A DNA stretch of 64,000 nucleotides from Clostridiales bacterium (GCA_003524095.1 DOEE01000003.1:361004-425003), one strand, 5' to 3'. Numbered from the stretch's first letter, positions 27,249-35,871 are shown. The notes: generated by a model from the sequence alone, not told the origin. Translations and numbers: made by a program.

Positions 27249-27860
27249 TTATACTATGTATCCATTTTGCATTAGCCAAATTGCGAATTTAGACATTGAC
27301 GCAAAGCCTGTTTTTTCTAAAATTAGTGTTATTTTGTTTTTAATTGTGGACTCAGAAAAGGACAACTTTTGTGCAATCTCTTTTCGATTGTTGCCTTGAC
27401 AATATAGTCTTACAATATTGAGTTCGTTGTCAGTTAAATTTTTCAAAAAAGAAATTTCTTCTCTTTTGCTTATTGGAAAAGTGCCATATCCATTCATAAC
27501 ACTATGAATAATTGTGATTAGTTCTTTGGTTGGTATAGTTTTATATACGAAACTGTCTGCACCAGATTGCTTGGCTCTATCAATAAAACTTATTTCCATA
27601 ACAGATGTCATTAGAATAATTTTAATGTTTGGGTTGTCTTGCTTAATTTCTTTTATATAGTCTATGCTATTGTGATTATTCGAGCAGCAAACATCGGTTA
27701 AAATTACATCAATGTTTTTTCTATCTTCAATATAAAAATAGTCTGCAATATCCTTAAATTTTCCAACAATTTCAATTTCGCCACTCGCTTCAAGCGACAA
27801 AGACATTCCGTCTAATAATAAATCTTGGTCTTCCACAAGCAATACTTTAATTTTATCCAT
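27249..27860 (-). CDS. NarL/LuxR-type response regulator
   Basis: 203 residues from ATG 27860 (GGGAGCG upstream; the frame opens at TTG 27872). The receiver domain has E10/D11, phospho-acceptor D56 (ILTDVC), T85 and K107. The C-terminal LuxR helix-turn-helix (about 140-195) has LTDNELNIVRLYCQGNNRKE and LSFSESTIKNKI. It is divergent from the first lipoprotein gene; the identical 47-base operators upstream of both lipoprotein genes are its likely targets. The two sensor kinase genes in the same island are likely partners (inference). Confidence 0.9.
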   Translation of the reverse strand: MDKIKVLLVEDQDLLLDGMSLSLEASGEIEIVGKFKDIADYFYIEDRKNIDVILTDVCCSNNHNSIDYIKEIKQDNPNIKIILMTSVMEISFIDRAKQSGADSFVYKTIPTKELITIIHSVMNGYGTFPISKREEISFLKNLTDNELNIVRLYCQGNNRKEIAQKLSFSESTIKNKITLILEKTGFASMSKFAIWLMQNGYIV

Positions 27861-27918
27861 TTTCGCTCCCAAAAGTATTTATTTTTTATATTATATCATA
27901 AAAGCCCCACAAGATAAT

Positions 27919-27993
27919 AGGACTTTTGTCCTTTTTTTTGAACAAAAGTTTAGACTTGAGTCCTAAGGTATTTTAATACCTATGTGATATAAT
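27919..27993 (+). promoter_or_regulatory. Operator 1 and -10 box upstream of lipoprotein 1
   Basis: A 47-base element (27919-27965) identical to 28554-28600. It contains AGGAC-TTTT-GTCCT and GACT-TG-AGTC inverted repeats plus an ACAAAAG arm. TATAAT at 27988-27993 begins exactly 22 bases after it. No good -35 box is seen, which fits an activator-dependent promoter. A GGTATTTTAATACC palindrome lies between operator and -10. Confidence 0.7.
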
Positions 27994-28021
27994 AATATAT
28001 ATATTTATAAAGGAGTAAAAA

Positions 28022-28510
28022 ATGACAAAGAAAAAATCAATATGGGCTTTTGTTTTAGCCCTTTGCCTAATCATTCCGGCGATGTTTATGATGACCGCTT
28101 GTGGAAACAAATCAATCAGCGAAAAAGGAGTAACTTACACTGTTTTAAACAAACAAAGCGATATAACTATCAATTGGGGTGATGACAAAGACACTATAAT
28201 GGAAGAAATTGGAAGTGAAGAAAATGCAAAAGCAATGTCTTCTACATTTATTCTTACTTTTGATGAAAATGGTGGCGTTAATATTTCCATTGGTGGTGAA
28301 ATCGATAGTGGAAGGTTCTATATTATAAATGAATATAACTGTATAGAGTTTTACGATACCAAAGAAGATGCTGAAAACAAACTTAATCGAGTTACTGATG
28401 ACTACTTAGGCGCTGAGTATAAATTTAGTGCAGATAAAAGAGTTATAACCATAAAACAACAAATTAGTGCTAAAACCAGTGTTGTCATAAAACTATCTGC
28501 AAATGTGTAA
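28022..28510 (+). CDS. Small lipoprotein 1 of the island
   Basis: 162 residues. The signal peptide MTKKKSIWAFVLALCLII... ends in the lipobox MTAC, predicting a lipid-anchored extracytoplasmic protein. The mature part is a small, probably beta-rich domain of unknown family, with an FILTFDENGGVNISIGGEID segment. The first 28 codons closely match those of the gene at 28700 while the mature parts are unrelated, so the leader and promoter appear to have been duplicated and recombined with different payloads. Confidence 0.8.
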   Translation: MTKKKSIWAFVLALCLIIPAMFMMTACGNKSISEKGVTYTVLNKQSDITINWGDDKDTIMEEIGSEENAKAMSSTFILTFDENGGVNISIGGEIDSGRFYIINEYNCIEFYDTKEDAENKLNRVTDDYLGAEYKFSADKRVITIKQQISAKTSVVIKLSANV

Positions 28511-28553
28511 AATATACCGCACTGGATATGGAATAAAACAATAATACAAAAAA

Positions 28554-28628
28554 AGGACTTTTGTCCTTTTTTTTGAACAAAAGTTTAGACTTGAGTCCTA
28601 ATCATTTTTGAGGGTATTATGTTATAAT
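28554..28628 (+). promoter_or_regulatory. Operator 2 and -10 box upstream of lipoprotein 2
   Basis: A 47-base element (28554-28600) identical to operator 1, followed by exactly 22 bases and TATAAT (28623-28628). The sequence between operator and -10 differs from that of operator 1, so only the operator and its spacing are conserved. Confidence 0.7.
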
Positions 28629-28699
28629 AAAAATGTGAAAAAGAAGATTGATAGATTTTCTTCTTGTATTTCACAAAATAAATAAAAGGAGAATAAAAT

Positions 28700-29704
28700 A
28701 TGACAAAGAAAAAATCTATTTGGGTTTTTGTTTTATCCCTTTGCTTAATTGTTCCAGCAATGTTTATGATGACCGCTTGTGGACATAAACACACAGCAGT
28801 AACAGAATGGTCAAGTGATGCCACATATCACTGGCATGTTTGCGAAGATGAAAAATGCCAAGAACAACTTGACAAAGCAGAGCACACTTGGGACGCAGGC
28901 GTTATTACAAAAGAGGCAACCTTTCTAGAAGATGGTGAAAAAACCTACACCTGCTCCGTTTGCAAAAGAACAAAAACAGAAGCAGTCGCTTATAACTATG
29001 TCGACTTAAACTATGTGGAAAAAGAAGACACACAAACTTACACTAAGTTTACAGTAACCGAGGCGGGCACCTATTACTTCCGCTATGAAGTGAAGAATTG
29101 TGGTTTCGGAAACGGCTACTACTGGATAAATATGAATAAAGTCGGCGGCGGTTTGCAACAAAAAGATACAACCCACGCACAAGCCAAGATTTATGATGCA
29201 AACAAAAAACTTATTAAAACTGGTATGGACACTCGAGCAGCTGGTCAATTTGGGGCGGTGGAAACCAAGAGAGACACTCCAGAAATCGTCAGAGAATTGA
29301 TGGAAAATGGCGTTAAATATCTTGAAATGCCTTTTGTCACTCCAGGAGAATATGAGATGGTAGTCACACACTATCCTTCAAACTCATACCAAACTCTTGA
29401 ATACAGTGAAGGGACTTTCTCAAAAACAAATGTAGCATTATGGGACAACTGCTACAACTATTTCAAGCTTACGTTGACGGATGAAATGCTGAAGGGAGGT
29501 TCCTACGTCACAGATTTGCAACTTGATGCATCTCCTAAAACCGGTCTGGCCTGGCAATTCCTTGATGCAAACGGTAACCCTGTTGAAAAACAAGAAGGCG
29601 ACAGCGACACCTATTACAGCTCACCTGCAGCAGGAACATATTATATCGTCATCTATACCACAACAAAGCAAACGGATGTGACGGTAAGCGCAAGTCTTGT
29701 CTAA
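28700..29704 (+). CDS. Lipoprotein 2 of the island, His/Cys-rich N-domain and beta-rich C-domains
   Basis: 334 residues. The signal peptide MTKKKSIWVFVLSLCLIV... ends in lipobox MTAC and nearly equals that of lipoprotein 1. The mature N-terminus has a repeat of the type HTAVTEWSSDATYHWHVCED...EHTWDAGVITKEAT...KTYTCSVCKRTKTEAV, seen in many Firmicutes surface proteins. Then come beta-rich segments ending SPAAGTYYIVIYTTTKQTDVTV, reminiscent of bacterial pre-peptidase-like folds. The 3' part (about 29400-29700) is clearly more GC-rich than its surroundings, which suggests separate acquisition. Confidence 0.75.
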   Translation: MTKKKSIWVFVLSLCLIVPAMFMMTACGHKHTAVTEWSSDATYHWHVCEDEKCQEQLDKAEHTWDAGVITKEATFLEDGEKTYTCSVCKRTKTEAVAYNYVDLNYVEKEDTQTYTKFTVTEAGTYYFRYEVKNCGFGNGYYWINMNKVGGGLQQKDTTHAQAKIYDANKKLIKTGMDTRAAGQFGAVETKRDTPEIVRELMENGVKYLEMPFVTPGEYEMVVTHYPSNSYQTLEYSEGTFSKTNVALWDNCYNYFKLTLTDEMLKGGSYVTDLQLDASPKTGLAWQFLDANGNPVEKQEGDSDTYYSSPAAGTYYIVIYTTTKQTDVTVSASLV

Positions 29705-29754
29705 TAGAATGAAACGATTTGAAAACAAATTTGATAAAAATGTCAAAATGTAAA

Positions 29755-29791
29755 GTTTACGCAAACGCCGATTTTCGGCGTTTGCGTAAAC
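29755..29791. other. Perfect 17-bp hairpin
   Basis: GTTTACGCAAACGCCGA pairs perfectly with its complement around TTT. It lies 50 bases after the lipoprotein 2 stop and is GC-richer than its surroundings. It lacks a T-tract, so it may be an mRNA-stabilising hairpin or the scar of a lost element rather than a classic terminator. Confidence 0.6.
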
Positions 29792-29834
29792 CCGTTTGCG
29801 AGAGAAATTAAAAGTCTCAAAGGAGGTTCGTGAT

Positions 29835-29927
29835 ATGAAACCTACTGCGGACGGCACTTATTTTATATGCGTTACGGCAACATCCGAAACTACTATCGGC
29901 ATGACGGTAACTTCACTAAAAGCATAA
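29835..29927 (+). pseudogene. Remnant of a lipoprotein-2-like C-terminus
   Basis: A 30-codon open frame (MKPTADGTYFICVTATSETT...) with AAAGGAGG upstream. Its sequence resembles the last strand of lipoprotein 2 (AAGTYYIVIYTTTKQTDVTV). The frame is open only back to about 29790, so it is probably the 3' remnant of a second copy of that C-terminal domain. A short translated peptide is the alternative. Confidence 0.5.
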
Positions 29928-29944
29928 ACTAAACGAATTAAAAC

Positions 29945-29976
29945 AAAAAGAAACCAAAAAAAGGTTTCTTTTTTTA
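29945..29976 (+). terminator. Terminator after the lipoprotein unit
   Basis: AAAAAGAAACC pairs with GGTTTCTTTTT around 7 A residues, followed by a T-tract. Confidence 0.85.
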
Positions 29977-30039
29977 TTGTTTTAAAAATATATTCTTCAA
30001 AAACCTTCAAATTATAAATAAATATGCTATAATAAACTT

Positions 30040-31662
30040 ATGAAAAAAATATTTTGTAAAAGGAATTTAATTGTTGGTGGGATTATGCTTGGCGTTTTGC
30101 TAGCTATTGTTTTTGCACTCGTTTTTGGGAAAACTGATGCAAGCGAAACTAACCAAAAAGCCGATGTTTTAATTTATTGTTTGGTGGCGATACTCTTGGC
30201 TGTTGTGATGTTTAACAGCATTATTAAAATCATAGACAAAAAAACAAAAATATATTTTATTATTTCGTTTTGCTTGTTTGCGTTCTGGCTGGGGATAAAA
30301 ATTTTTGATAAAGTTTCAGACTTCAATGACGGGAACGATTATACTTGGTATTTATTATATATTCCTTTGCTATTTATTCCAACAATGTGGTTTATCACAA
30401 ATAATCAGATTTACATAAAAAACAAAACATATAAAAAGGTTATGGCAATTATTTCTATTTCAATTTCCTTGTTACTATTCTTACTTGTTTTGACAAACAA
30501 TTTTCATCAGCTTGTGTTTATTTTTCCCGATTATGTGACAGGAAATCATGTGGGAGATTATAAATATAATATTGGTTATTTTGTCATTTATGCCTTTATT
30601 TTTATTGAAATTTTGACAACAATTGTGCTGTTTTATGTTTTTTCGCTCAAAAAAACAACAATAAAACAAAAAATATTACCAAGCATTGTCATTCTTCTTG
30701 TTATTGTTTATAGCATCTTGTATATGGCGACAGATATTTTCATTCCGTATCTTTTTGATATGACACTTGTTTACACAATTTTAGGAACAATTCTTGTTTA
30801 TGTTTCACTAAAATGTGGACTTGTTAAAAACAGCGGAGCATATTTTGAATTTTTTGAAACATGCAATGTGCCACTTGCAATAGTAAATGAAAAGCAAGAT
30901 ATTGAATATCAAAACGCACAATATCGCAAACAAAAAGCAAATAGCAACATGCTACTAGAAAAGCAAAAATTAAATTCTGGCACACTTTTGGTGCTTAATG
31001 ATGTTGAAAAACTTAAATCTTTGCAAAAAGAACTTAAAACCGAAAATGAAAAACTTGAATATATAAACAAAATTTTGGAAAACAAAAAAGAAGTTTTGCA
31101 AAAAGAAAAACAAATTAAACATCACGCTTTGCTTTTAGATAAGGTGGAAAAGCAAATAAAAAACAAGAAAAATGTGTTTGAAGAATTGTTAAACAATTTG
31201 CCAGAAACGATAACCACTGAAAACAAAAAGCAAACAAAAGAAACTTTAGATGAAATAAAATGCATTGTTGGATACTTAAAGCGAAAAACAAGCCTTATTC
31301 TTCTTTCAGAACAAAAACAAAAAATTACAAAAGATGAATTAAAACTTTTGTTTAACGAGAGCTTTAACGACCTAAAATGGCTTAATATAAACGCAGGTAT
31401 TGGACTTGATGAATGTTTTATTCCAGTTAGCATTGCTGGCAAGTTTTATGATATTTATAACGAATTACTTACAAAAATTAAAAAAGAAAACCTTGATATG
31501 TGGCTGACAATCAAAAAGCGAGATGTTTGGGAATTTGAAATTACTTTTGATGATATAAGGCTTGAAAAACCAGAACTAAATTTACCTAATAAATATAATA
31601 TGGAATATATTTTCACTTTGGAAGATGACAGCACAATCGTTTGTTTTAAGGAGGCAATCTAA
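30040..31662 (+). CDS. Multi-TM sensor protein with degenerate kinase-like C-terminus
   Basis: 540 residues. About seven or eight N-terminal hydrophobic segments (residues about 10-260) resemble the 7TM sensor region of some histidine kinases. A short PAS-like stretch (FFETCNVPLAIVNEKQDIEYQN, about 275-296) and a long coiled coil follow. The C-terminal part has no recognisable phospho-acceptor HD motif and no N, G1 or G2 ATP-binding boxes, so it looks like a pseudokinase. TATAAT at 30028-30033 ends only 6 bases before the ATG. The gene overlaps the stop/start of the true kinase that follows and probably works with it. Confidence 0.65.
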   Translation: MKKIFCKRNLIVGGIMLGVLLAIVFALVFGKTDASETNQKADVLIYCLVAILLAVVMFNSIIKIIDKKTKIYFIISFCLFAFWLGIKIFDKVSDFNDGNDYTWYLLYIPLLFIPTMWFITNNQIYIKNKTYKKVMAIISISISLLLFLLVLTNNFHQLVFIFPDYVTGNHVGDYKYNIGYFVIYAFIFIEILTTIVLFYVFSLKKTTIKQKILPSIVILLVIVYSILYMATDIFIPYLFDMTLVYTILGTILVYVSLKCGLVKNSGAYFEFFETCNVPLAIVNEKQDIEYQNAQYRKQKANSNMLLEKQKLNSGTLLVLNDVEKLKSLQKELKTENEKLEYINKILENKKEVLQKEKQIKHHALLLDKVEKQIKNKKNVFEELLNNLPETITTENKKQTKETLDEIKCIVGYLKRKTSLILLSEQKQKITKDELKLLFNESFNDLKWLNINAGIGLDECFIPVSIAGKFYDIYNELLTKIKKENLDMWLTIKKRDVWEFEITFDDIRLEKPELNLPNKYNMEYIFTLEDDSTIVCFKEAI

Positions 31663-33011
31663 TGAGTTATTTATCCATTTTAAACAACGAAATGCAGTCT
31701 CTTATGGTCGTTTTGCTGTTTGCTTCTATCATATTTTTAACAATTACATTACTTTGTGAAATGTTTTCTAATAGAAAACTTAAAATTGATCTTTTTGTTG
31801 TTTGCAGGGTTTTAAATATTGCTCTTTGCGTTATTTGGGCGTTTATAATCTTTAACTTTAAAAACACGCCAGTTTGCGAGATTTTAGCGTATTACAGTGC
31901 TTTGGTTTTAGTGTTTGAGTTAGGGCTAATGCTTGCAAAAAAAGACTTTAAATTAGCAATAGATTTCCAATTTTTGATTATGCTTTTACCATTTTGGAAA
32001 TGTGCAAATGAAACACTTTCAGTTGTGTTTATAGTCATTAGCATTGTATATTTATTTTCAAAATCACTGACAAGTTTATTAAACTCTTTAATCAAACTAA
32101 AAAGCAATATAAATTATTATTCTCTTAAAGAAGCACTAGATGAGCTTAAAACCGCTGTGATGTTTGAAAGTGAGTTTTATGTGGTTTATGAAAACCTTGC
32201 AATGAAAACATTGCTTGAAAAACTAAATATCAAACAAAATCAAAGTTCTTTTGAAATTTGGAAAAGTCTTAAATCAAGAGAAAATTCCAAAATTATAGAT
32301 GAGCAAAATCTTTTGGTGTTTTTAGATAAAAAAGTATATTCATTTTCAATAATTAAGCAATCTAAAACTCAAATTTATGCTTTTGATATTACAAAAGAAT
32401 ATTTAACAACTACCGAGATTGAAAACAAACAAAACGAACTTAAAACAAAACAAACAGAAATTTTGCAAATGATTGAAAATCTTGATGAAATTGAAAGACA
32501 AAGAGAAGTTTTGTCGCTTAAAAGCAAGTTGCACGACATAATCGGACAAAGATTGTTTATTTTACACCATATTTTAGATGTGATAGACGAAAAAACTTTT
32601 GACCTAAACAGCGTTAAAAGTTTGCTAAAAACAATGCTTGACGAAATTGATAATGAGGATATATCCGAGACTCAAAATTTGCAAAATTCCATTGTAACAG
32701 CTTTTGAAATGATTGGCTTTAATATTGAAATTTCAGGTGAAATACCAAAAGAAACACCAAAAGCAAAAGCACTTATTAAAATTATAAGAGAATGTGCAAC
32801 AAACGCGATTCGTCATGCCAATGCAACAAAACTGTTTGTAAATATTTCAGATAACAAAATCGAAATTTCCGACAACGGTAAATTCACAAATCAAACATTT
32901 ATTGAAAACACAGGAATAAAAGGTATGCGATTAAATGCCGAAACTCTTGGCGGAGAATTGATTATATCCAAAGATATTGGATTTAAAGTTGTTATTAAAA
33001 TGCAAAGATAA
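31662..33011 (+). CDS. NarL-family sensor histidine kinase
   Basis: 449 residues. An N-terminal membrane part of several hydrophobic segments (about 12-150) is followed by a linker and coiled coil (about 250-280). The HisKA_3-type dimerisation box has SKLHDIIGQR with H291 as the likely phospho-acceptor. The ATPase domain has RECATNAIRHANA (N box) and EISDNG plus NTGIKGMRLNAE (G boxes). This kinase class pairs with NarL/LuxR regulators such as the one at 27249-27860. AAGGAGG precedes the ATG, which overlaps the stop of the pseudokinase gene. Confidence 0.85.
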   Translation: MSYLSILNNEMQSLMVVLLFASIIFLTITLLCEMFSNRKLKIDLFVVCRVLNIALCVIWAFIIFNFKNTPVCEILAYYSALVLVFELGLMLAKKDFKLAIDFQFLIMLLPFWKCANETLSVVFIVISIVYLFSKSLTSLLNSLIKLKSNINYYSLKEALDELKTAVMFESEFYVVYENLAMKTLLEKLNIKQNQSSFEIWKSLKSRENSKIIDEQNLLVFLDKKVYSFSIIKQSKTQIYAFDITKEYLTTTEIENKQNELKTKQTEILQMIENLDEIERQREVLSLKSKLHDIIGQRLFILHHILDVIDEKTFDLNSVKSLLKTMLDEIDNEDISETQNLQNSIVTAFEMIGFNIEISGEIPKETPKAKALIKIIRECATNAIRHANATKLFVNISDNKIEISDNGKFTNQTFIENTGIKGMRLNAETLGGELIISKDIGFKVVIKMQR

Positions 33012-33129
33012 AAATAGTAAATAAGTCTTTCTTAAAGGCTTTACAACTCTCTTTATTTTCATCATAACCCCATGGCAAACTTTTAGGTCTATGACCAGTT
33101 AAGCAAGCAGTTTTTTCTTTTGATAACAT
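32995..33129 (-). pseudogene. Truncated SLOG (DUF1273/YpsA-like) gene
   Basis: A 44-codon minus-strand frame starting at 33129 with an AAAGGAG site. The product MLSKEKTACLTGHRPKSLPW... matches the N-terminus of the DUF1273/SLOG family (CxxTGHRPxxLPWGY), which usually runs to about 180 residues. The frame ends inside the kinase 3' end, so the gene has been truncated, and this marks a junction of unrelated DNA. Confidence 0.6.
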
Positions 33130-33154
33130 AAATACTCCTTTCTATATATTATAT

Positions 33155-33198
33155 GTCATCAAACTAGGAAGTAGCAAGTGTTTTGTCATCAAACTAGG
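33155..33198. repeat. Direct repeats upstream of the Xre-type gene
   Basis: GTCATCAAACTAGG occurs at 33155-33168 and 33185-33198 (30-base period) between the divergent SLOG remnant and the helix-turn-helix gene. It is a candidate operator for that regulator. Confidence 0.5.
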
Positions 33199-33239
33199 CA
33201 ATAATATCTTTGAACAATTATAAATCCGGAGATATTAAA

Positions 33240-33656
33240 ATGGTTGATTTTATAAAACTGGTAGAAAATATACTTGAAGAACAAGGCAAAACAAAGCAAG
33301 ATTTGTTTGAAAATAATGTTGTTTCAGAAAACACTTTTTATAAATATAGACAGCGTTATCCTAGCATAAAAACTGTTGTTAAAATTGCAAATTATCTAAA
33401 TGTTTCGCTAGATTATTTGTTCGAGTTTAGTAGTGAAAATCACTTTATTGAATATAATGTAAATAACCTTAATTTCTACAATAATTTAACATCTATGATA
33501 GATAGTAATAAAATTTCATACCGTAAGTTTTGTAAAGATTTGGGTTATGCAAAAGACAACATTCTTCGCTGGAAAAGTGGCATACAACCAACTATTTTGA
33601 GAGTATTAGAAATTGCTAATTATTTTGGTTGTTCTATTGATGACTTATTGAGATGA
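33240..33656 (+). CDS. Xre-type transcriptional regulator, two helix-turn-helix units
   Basis: 138 residues from ATG 33240 (CGGAG at 8-base spacing; the open frame reaches back to 33210). It has two similar HTH segments: KQDLFENNVVSENTFYKYRQR (about 21-41) and YRKFCKDLGYAKDNILRWKSG, each followed by an IANYLNVSLDYLF / IANYFGCSIDDLL helix pair. The tandem arrangement suggests internal duplication. It is probably an immunity-type or autoregulatory repressor of the island. Confidence 0.75.
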   Translation: MVDFIKLVENILEEQGKTKQDLFENNVVSENTFYKYRQRYPSIKTVVKIANYLNVSLDYLFEFSSENHFIEYNVNNLNFYNNLTSMIDSNKISYRKFCKDLGYAKDNILRWKSGIQPTILRVLEIANYFGCSIDDLLR

Positions 33657-33751
33657 GAAAATTCTTTGATGTCCAAATTTTTATAAAATAGATGGTTGAA
33701 TTTGATACAAATCACTCTACTTTATGATATAATTAGTTCATAGGAGAAAAT

Positions 33752-34579
33752 ATGTCTAACATAAAAGTTTTTGAAGATAAGAAAATTAGAACTCAGTGGA
33801 ACGAACAAGAAGAAGATTGGTATTTTTCTGTTGTAGATATTGTTGGTATTTTAACAGATAAAGAATATGATGATGCTAGAAAATATTGGAAAGTTTTGAA
33901 AGGTAGACTTAAAAACGAAGGAAGTGAACTGGTATCATTTTGTTACCAGTTGAAATTACCTGCACAAGATGGCAAGTTAAGAGAAACCGATGTTTTGAAT
34001 ACAAAAGGTATTTTGCGTCTTGTTCAATCTATTCCAAGCAAAAAGGCAGAACCTTTTAAGATGTGGCTTGCTTCGTGTGGAAGTGAAAGACTAGATGAAA
34101 TTGCCGACCCACAAAAAGCCATTGATAGAGCTGTTGAAACTTATAGACAAAAAGGCTATCCAGAAGAATGGATAACCCAAAGAATGATGACCATTAAAAT
34201 GCGAAAAGAACTCACTGATGAATGGCAAAATCGTGGAATTACGCAAGAAAAAGATTATGCAATTCTCACAAATGAAATGACAAAGGCTTGGTCTGGAATG
34301 AGTGTCCAAGAATACAAACAACTTAAAGGGCTCAAAAAAGAAAACTTGCGTGATAACATGACAAATATTGAACTTGTTCTTAATATGCTTGCCGAAGTTA
34401 CAACAACTGAATTGTCTAAAAAAGAGAATCCAAAAACATTTAATGAAAGTAAACAAATTGCAAAGCGTGGTGGTAAATTTGCTGGCGAAACAAGAGTTAG
34501 ATATGAAAATGAACTTGGAAGAAAAATAACCTCTCCAGCAAATGCAACAAACAAAAAATTGTTAGATGATAAAAAATAA
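33752..34579 (+). CDS. Bro-N domain protein (DinD/antirepressor-like)
   Basis: 275 residues. The N-terminal Bro-N domain (about 1-110) has IRTQWNEQEEDWYFSVVDIV and WLASCGSERLDEIADP. The C-terminal part (about 115-275) has KGYPEEWITQRMMTIKMRKELTDEW and ends in GRKITSPANA, as in DNA-damage-inducible protein D-like and phage antirepressor proteins. Such proteins are typical of mobile elements. TAGGAG precedes the ATG. Confidence 0.8.
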   Translation: MSNIKVFEDKKIRTQWNEQEEDWYFSVVDIVGILTDKEYDDARKYWKVLKGRLKNEGSELVSFCYQLKLPAQDGKLRETDVLNTKGILRLVQSIPSKKAEPFKMWLASCGSERLDEIADPQKAIDRAVETYRQKGYPEEWITQRMMTIKMRKELTDEWQNRGITQEKDYAILTNEMTKAWSGMSVQEYKQLKGLKKENLRDNMTNIELVLNMLAEVTTTELSKKENPKTFNESKQIAKRGGKFAGETRVRYENELGRKITSPANATNKKLLDDKK

Positions 34580-34687
34580 AATTTAATGATAGGACTTATA
34601 TATTAAATAAATAGAGTAAGTTATAAAAAAATTGATATTAAGCATTCTGACTATCTGTCTGATGTATATTTCAAGGAAACGAAATCT

Positions 34688-35575
34688 ATGTGGTATTATG
34701 ATGATGGTTTGGATTATCGCAACCCTGCTGATAGAGAGAGTATAGAAAAACGAAAGCGGTTGGAACGGGAAGAACGAATAAAATATATAAAAGCTCAAAG
34801 ACGCTCGTATCTTAAAGGCAAGCGTGGCGTTAGACTATATTATGATAGAGATTATTTTGAAGATGAAGAAGCACAAGTTAAGTGCGTTTTCACAAGAGAT
34901 TTGCGTAGAGAAAAATTATTTGCGTATCTCAAATACTTGAATGGTAAAAAGGTTTTTGTTAGAGATTTGGCGTGGAAATTTGCAGTAACCGAAAGAACAA
35001 TACAAAGTGATTTGAAATTTTTGATAGATAATGGCTACATTGAAAGACAAATAAACAAAACTTTCAAAGGCAGACAAACAAAAAACTCATACATAGTCCA
35101 TCCTGAAAAACAAAAAGAACTTGCCTATGGTGGCAATAAATCAATTATGCCAATTTTTGTTGCAAAAAAAGATGATAATTATTATGTTTGCGTTGAAATG
35201 GGTTTTATTCCCAATGATGATATTAAAATTGATGATTATGAATTTTTTCTGCATGAAAGCCTTTTAACTGACAAACAAAATCCAGAGAAAATTACAAAAA
35301 AGTTATCCAAGGAATATTTCAAGCAAAAAGTAACTGGTAAGTATATGGGTGTTATTTGTGATTATCTAACTCGTGGCGAATACTATGATGAAGATGAAAA
35401 AAGAAATCGCAAATATAGAAATAAATATTTCTTCACGCTAACAATTTTAGATGAAATGTATCCAACTAGAACATTCTCAAAATGGATTAGCTTGAAAGTT
35501 GCTCCAAGACGAATTAAGAAGTATTACATTAACAAAGGTTTGCATCAAGCGATGAGAGTTCTAGGGGTGAAATAA
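34688..35575 (+). CDS. Winged-helix DNA-binding protein of unknown function
   Basis: 295 residues. A charged N-terminal helix (ADRESIEKRKRLEREERIKYI) is followed by a helix-turn-helix/winged-helix segment at about 80-125 (LAWKFAVTERTIQSDLKFLIDN). The C-terminal half is of unknown fold and ends basic. A possible role is plasmid- or element-type replication or regulation (inference). AAGGAA lies 9 bases before the ATG. The 108 bases upstream are AT-rich and show no other gene. Confidence 0.6.
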   Translation: MWYYDDGLDYRNPADRESIEKRKRLEREERIKYIKAQRRSYLKGKRGVRLYYDRDYFEDEEAQVKCVFTRDLRREKLFAYLKYLNGKKVFVRDLAWKFAVTERTIQSDLKFLIDNGYIERQINKTFKGRQTKNSYIVHPEKQKELAYGGNKSIMPIFVAKKDDNYYVCVEMGFIPNDDIKIDDYEFFLHESLLTDKQNPEKITKKLSKEYFKQKVTGKYMGVICDYLTRGEYYDEDEKRNRKYRNKYFFTLTILDEMYPTRTFSKWISLKVAPRRIKKYYINKGLHQAMRVLGVK

Positions 35576-35631
35576 CCCTTAAAAATGTATGCTTTTTTAT
35601 AAAAAATTAAAAATTTTTTGAAAAAATTTTG

Positions 35632-35690
35632 AAAAGTCCAAAATATGCGATAAATAAAGGAGTTTAGGCATATTGTTTGGACTTTTTTTA
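35632..35690 (+). terminator. Terminator after the winged-helix gene
   Basis: AAAAGTCCAAA pairs with TTTGGACTTTT, extended by TATGC/GCATA, followed by a T-tract. Confidence 0.8.
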
Positions 35691-35771
35691 TTGAAAAAAT
35701 CATTAAATCCAACAAGAAAATCAAAAAAACGAGTGCAAAAACAGCCGAAAAATCTATATAGGTGTAGGGAA

Positions 35772-35871
35772 AATACAATGTTTCGTTCCCGCATTGTATT
35801 TTTTGTACTTTAAAACCCCCAGATAGTCTGGGGGTTTTAAAGTACAAAAAATGAGAGCAAATTTTGCTCTC
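35772..35871. other. Three adjacent strong inverted repeats at the island edge
   Basis: A 9-bp stem AATACAATG/CATTGTATT ends where a 25-bp perfect stem (35799-35823 with 35827-35851, 3-base loop TAG) begins. That is followed by GAGAGCAA/TTGCTCTC (35853-35871). The arms of the first two overlap by two bases. All lie between the last island gene and R1 copy B. Confidence 0.75.

Noticed and set aside
27249..35575. An integrase or transposase gene in the island
   Set aside because: None of the predicted proteins shows a tyrosine-recombinase, serine-recombinase or DDE motif; mobility must be supplied in trans or be lost.
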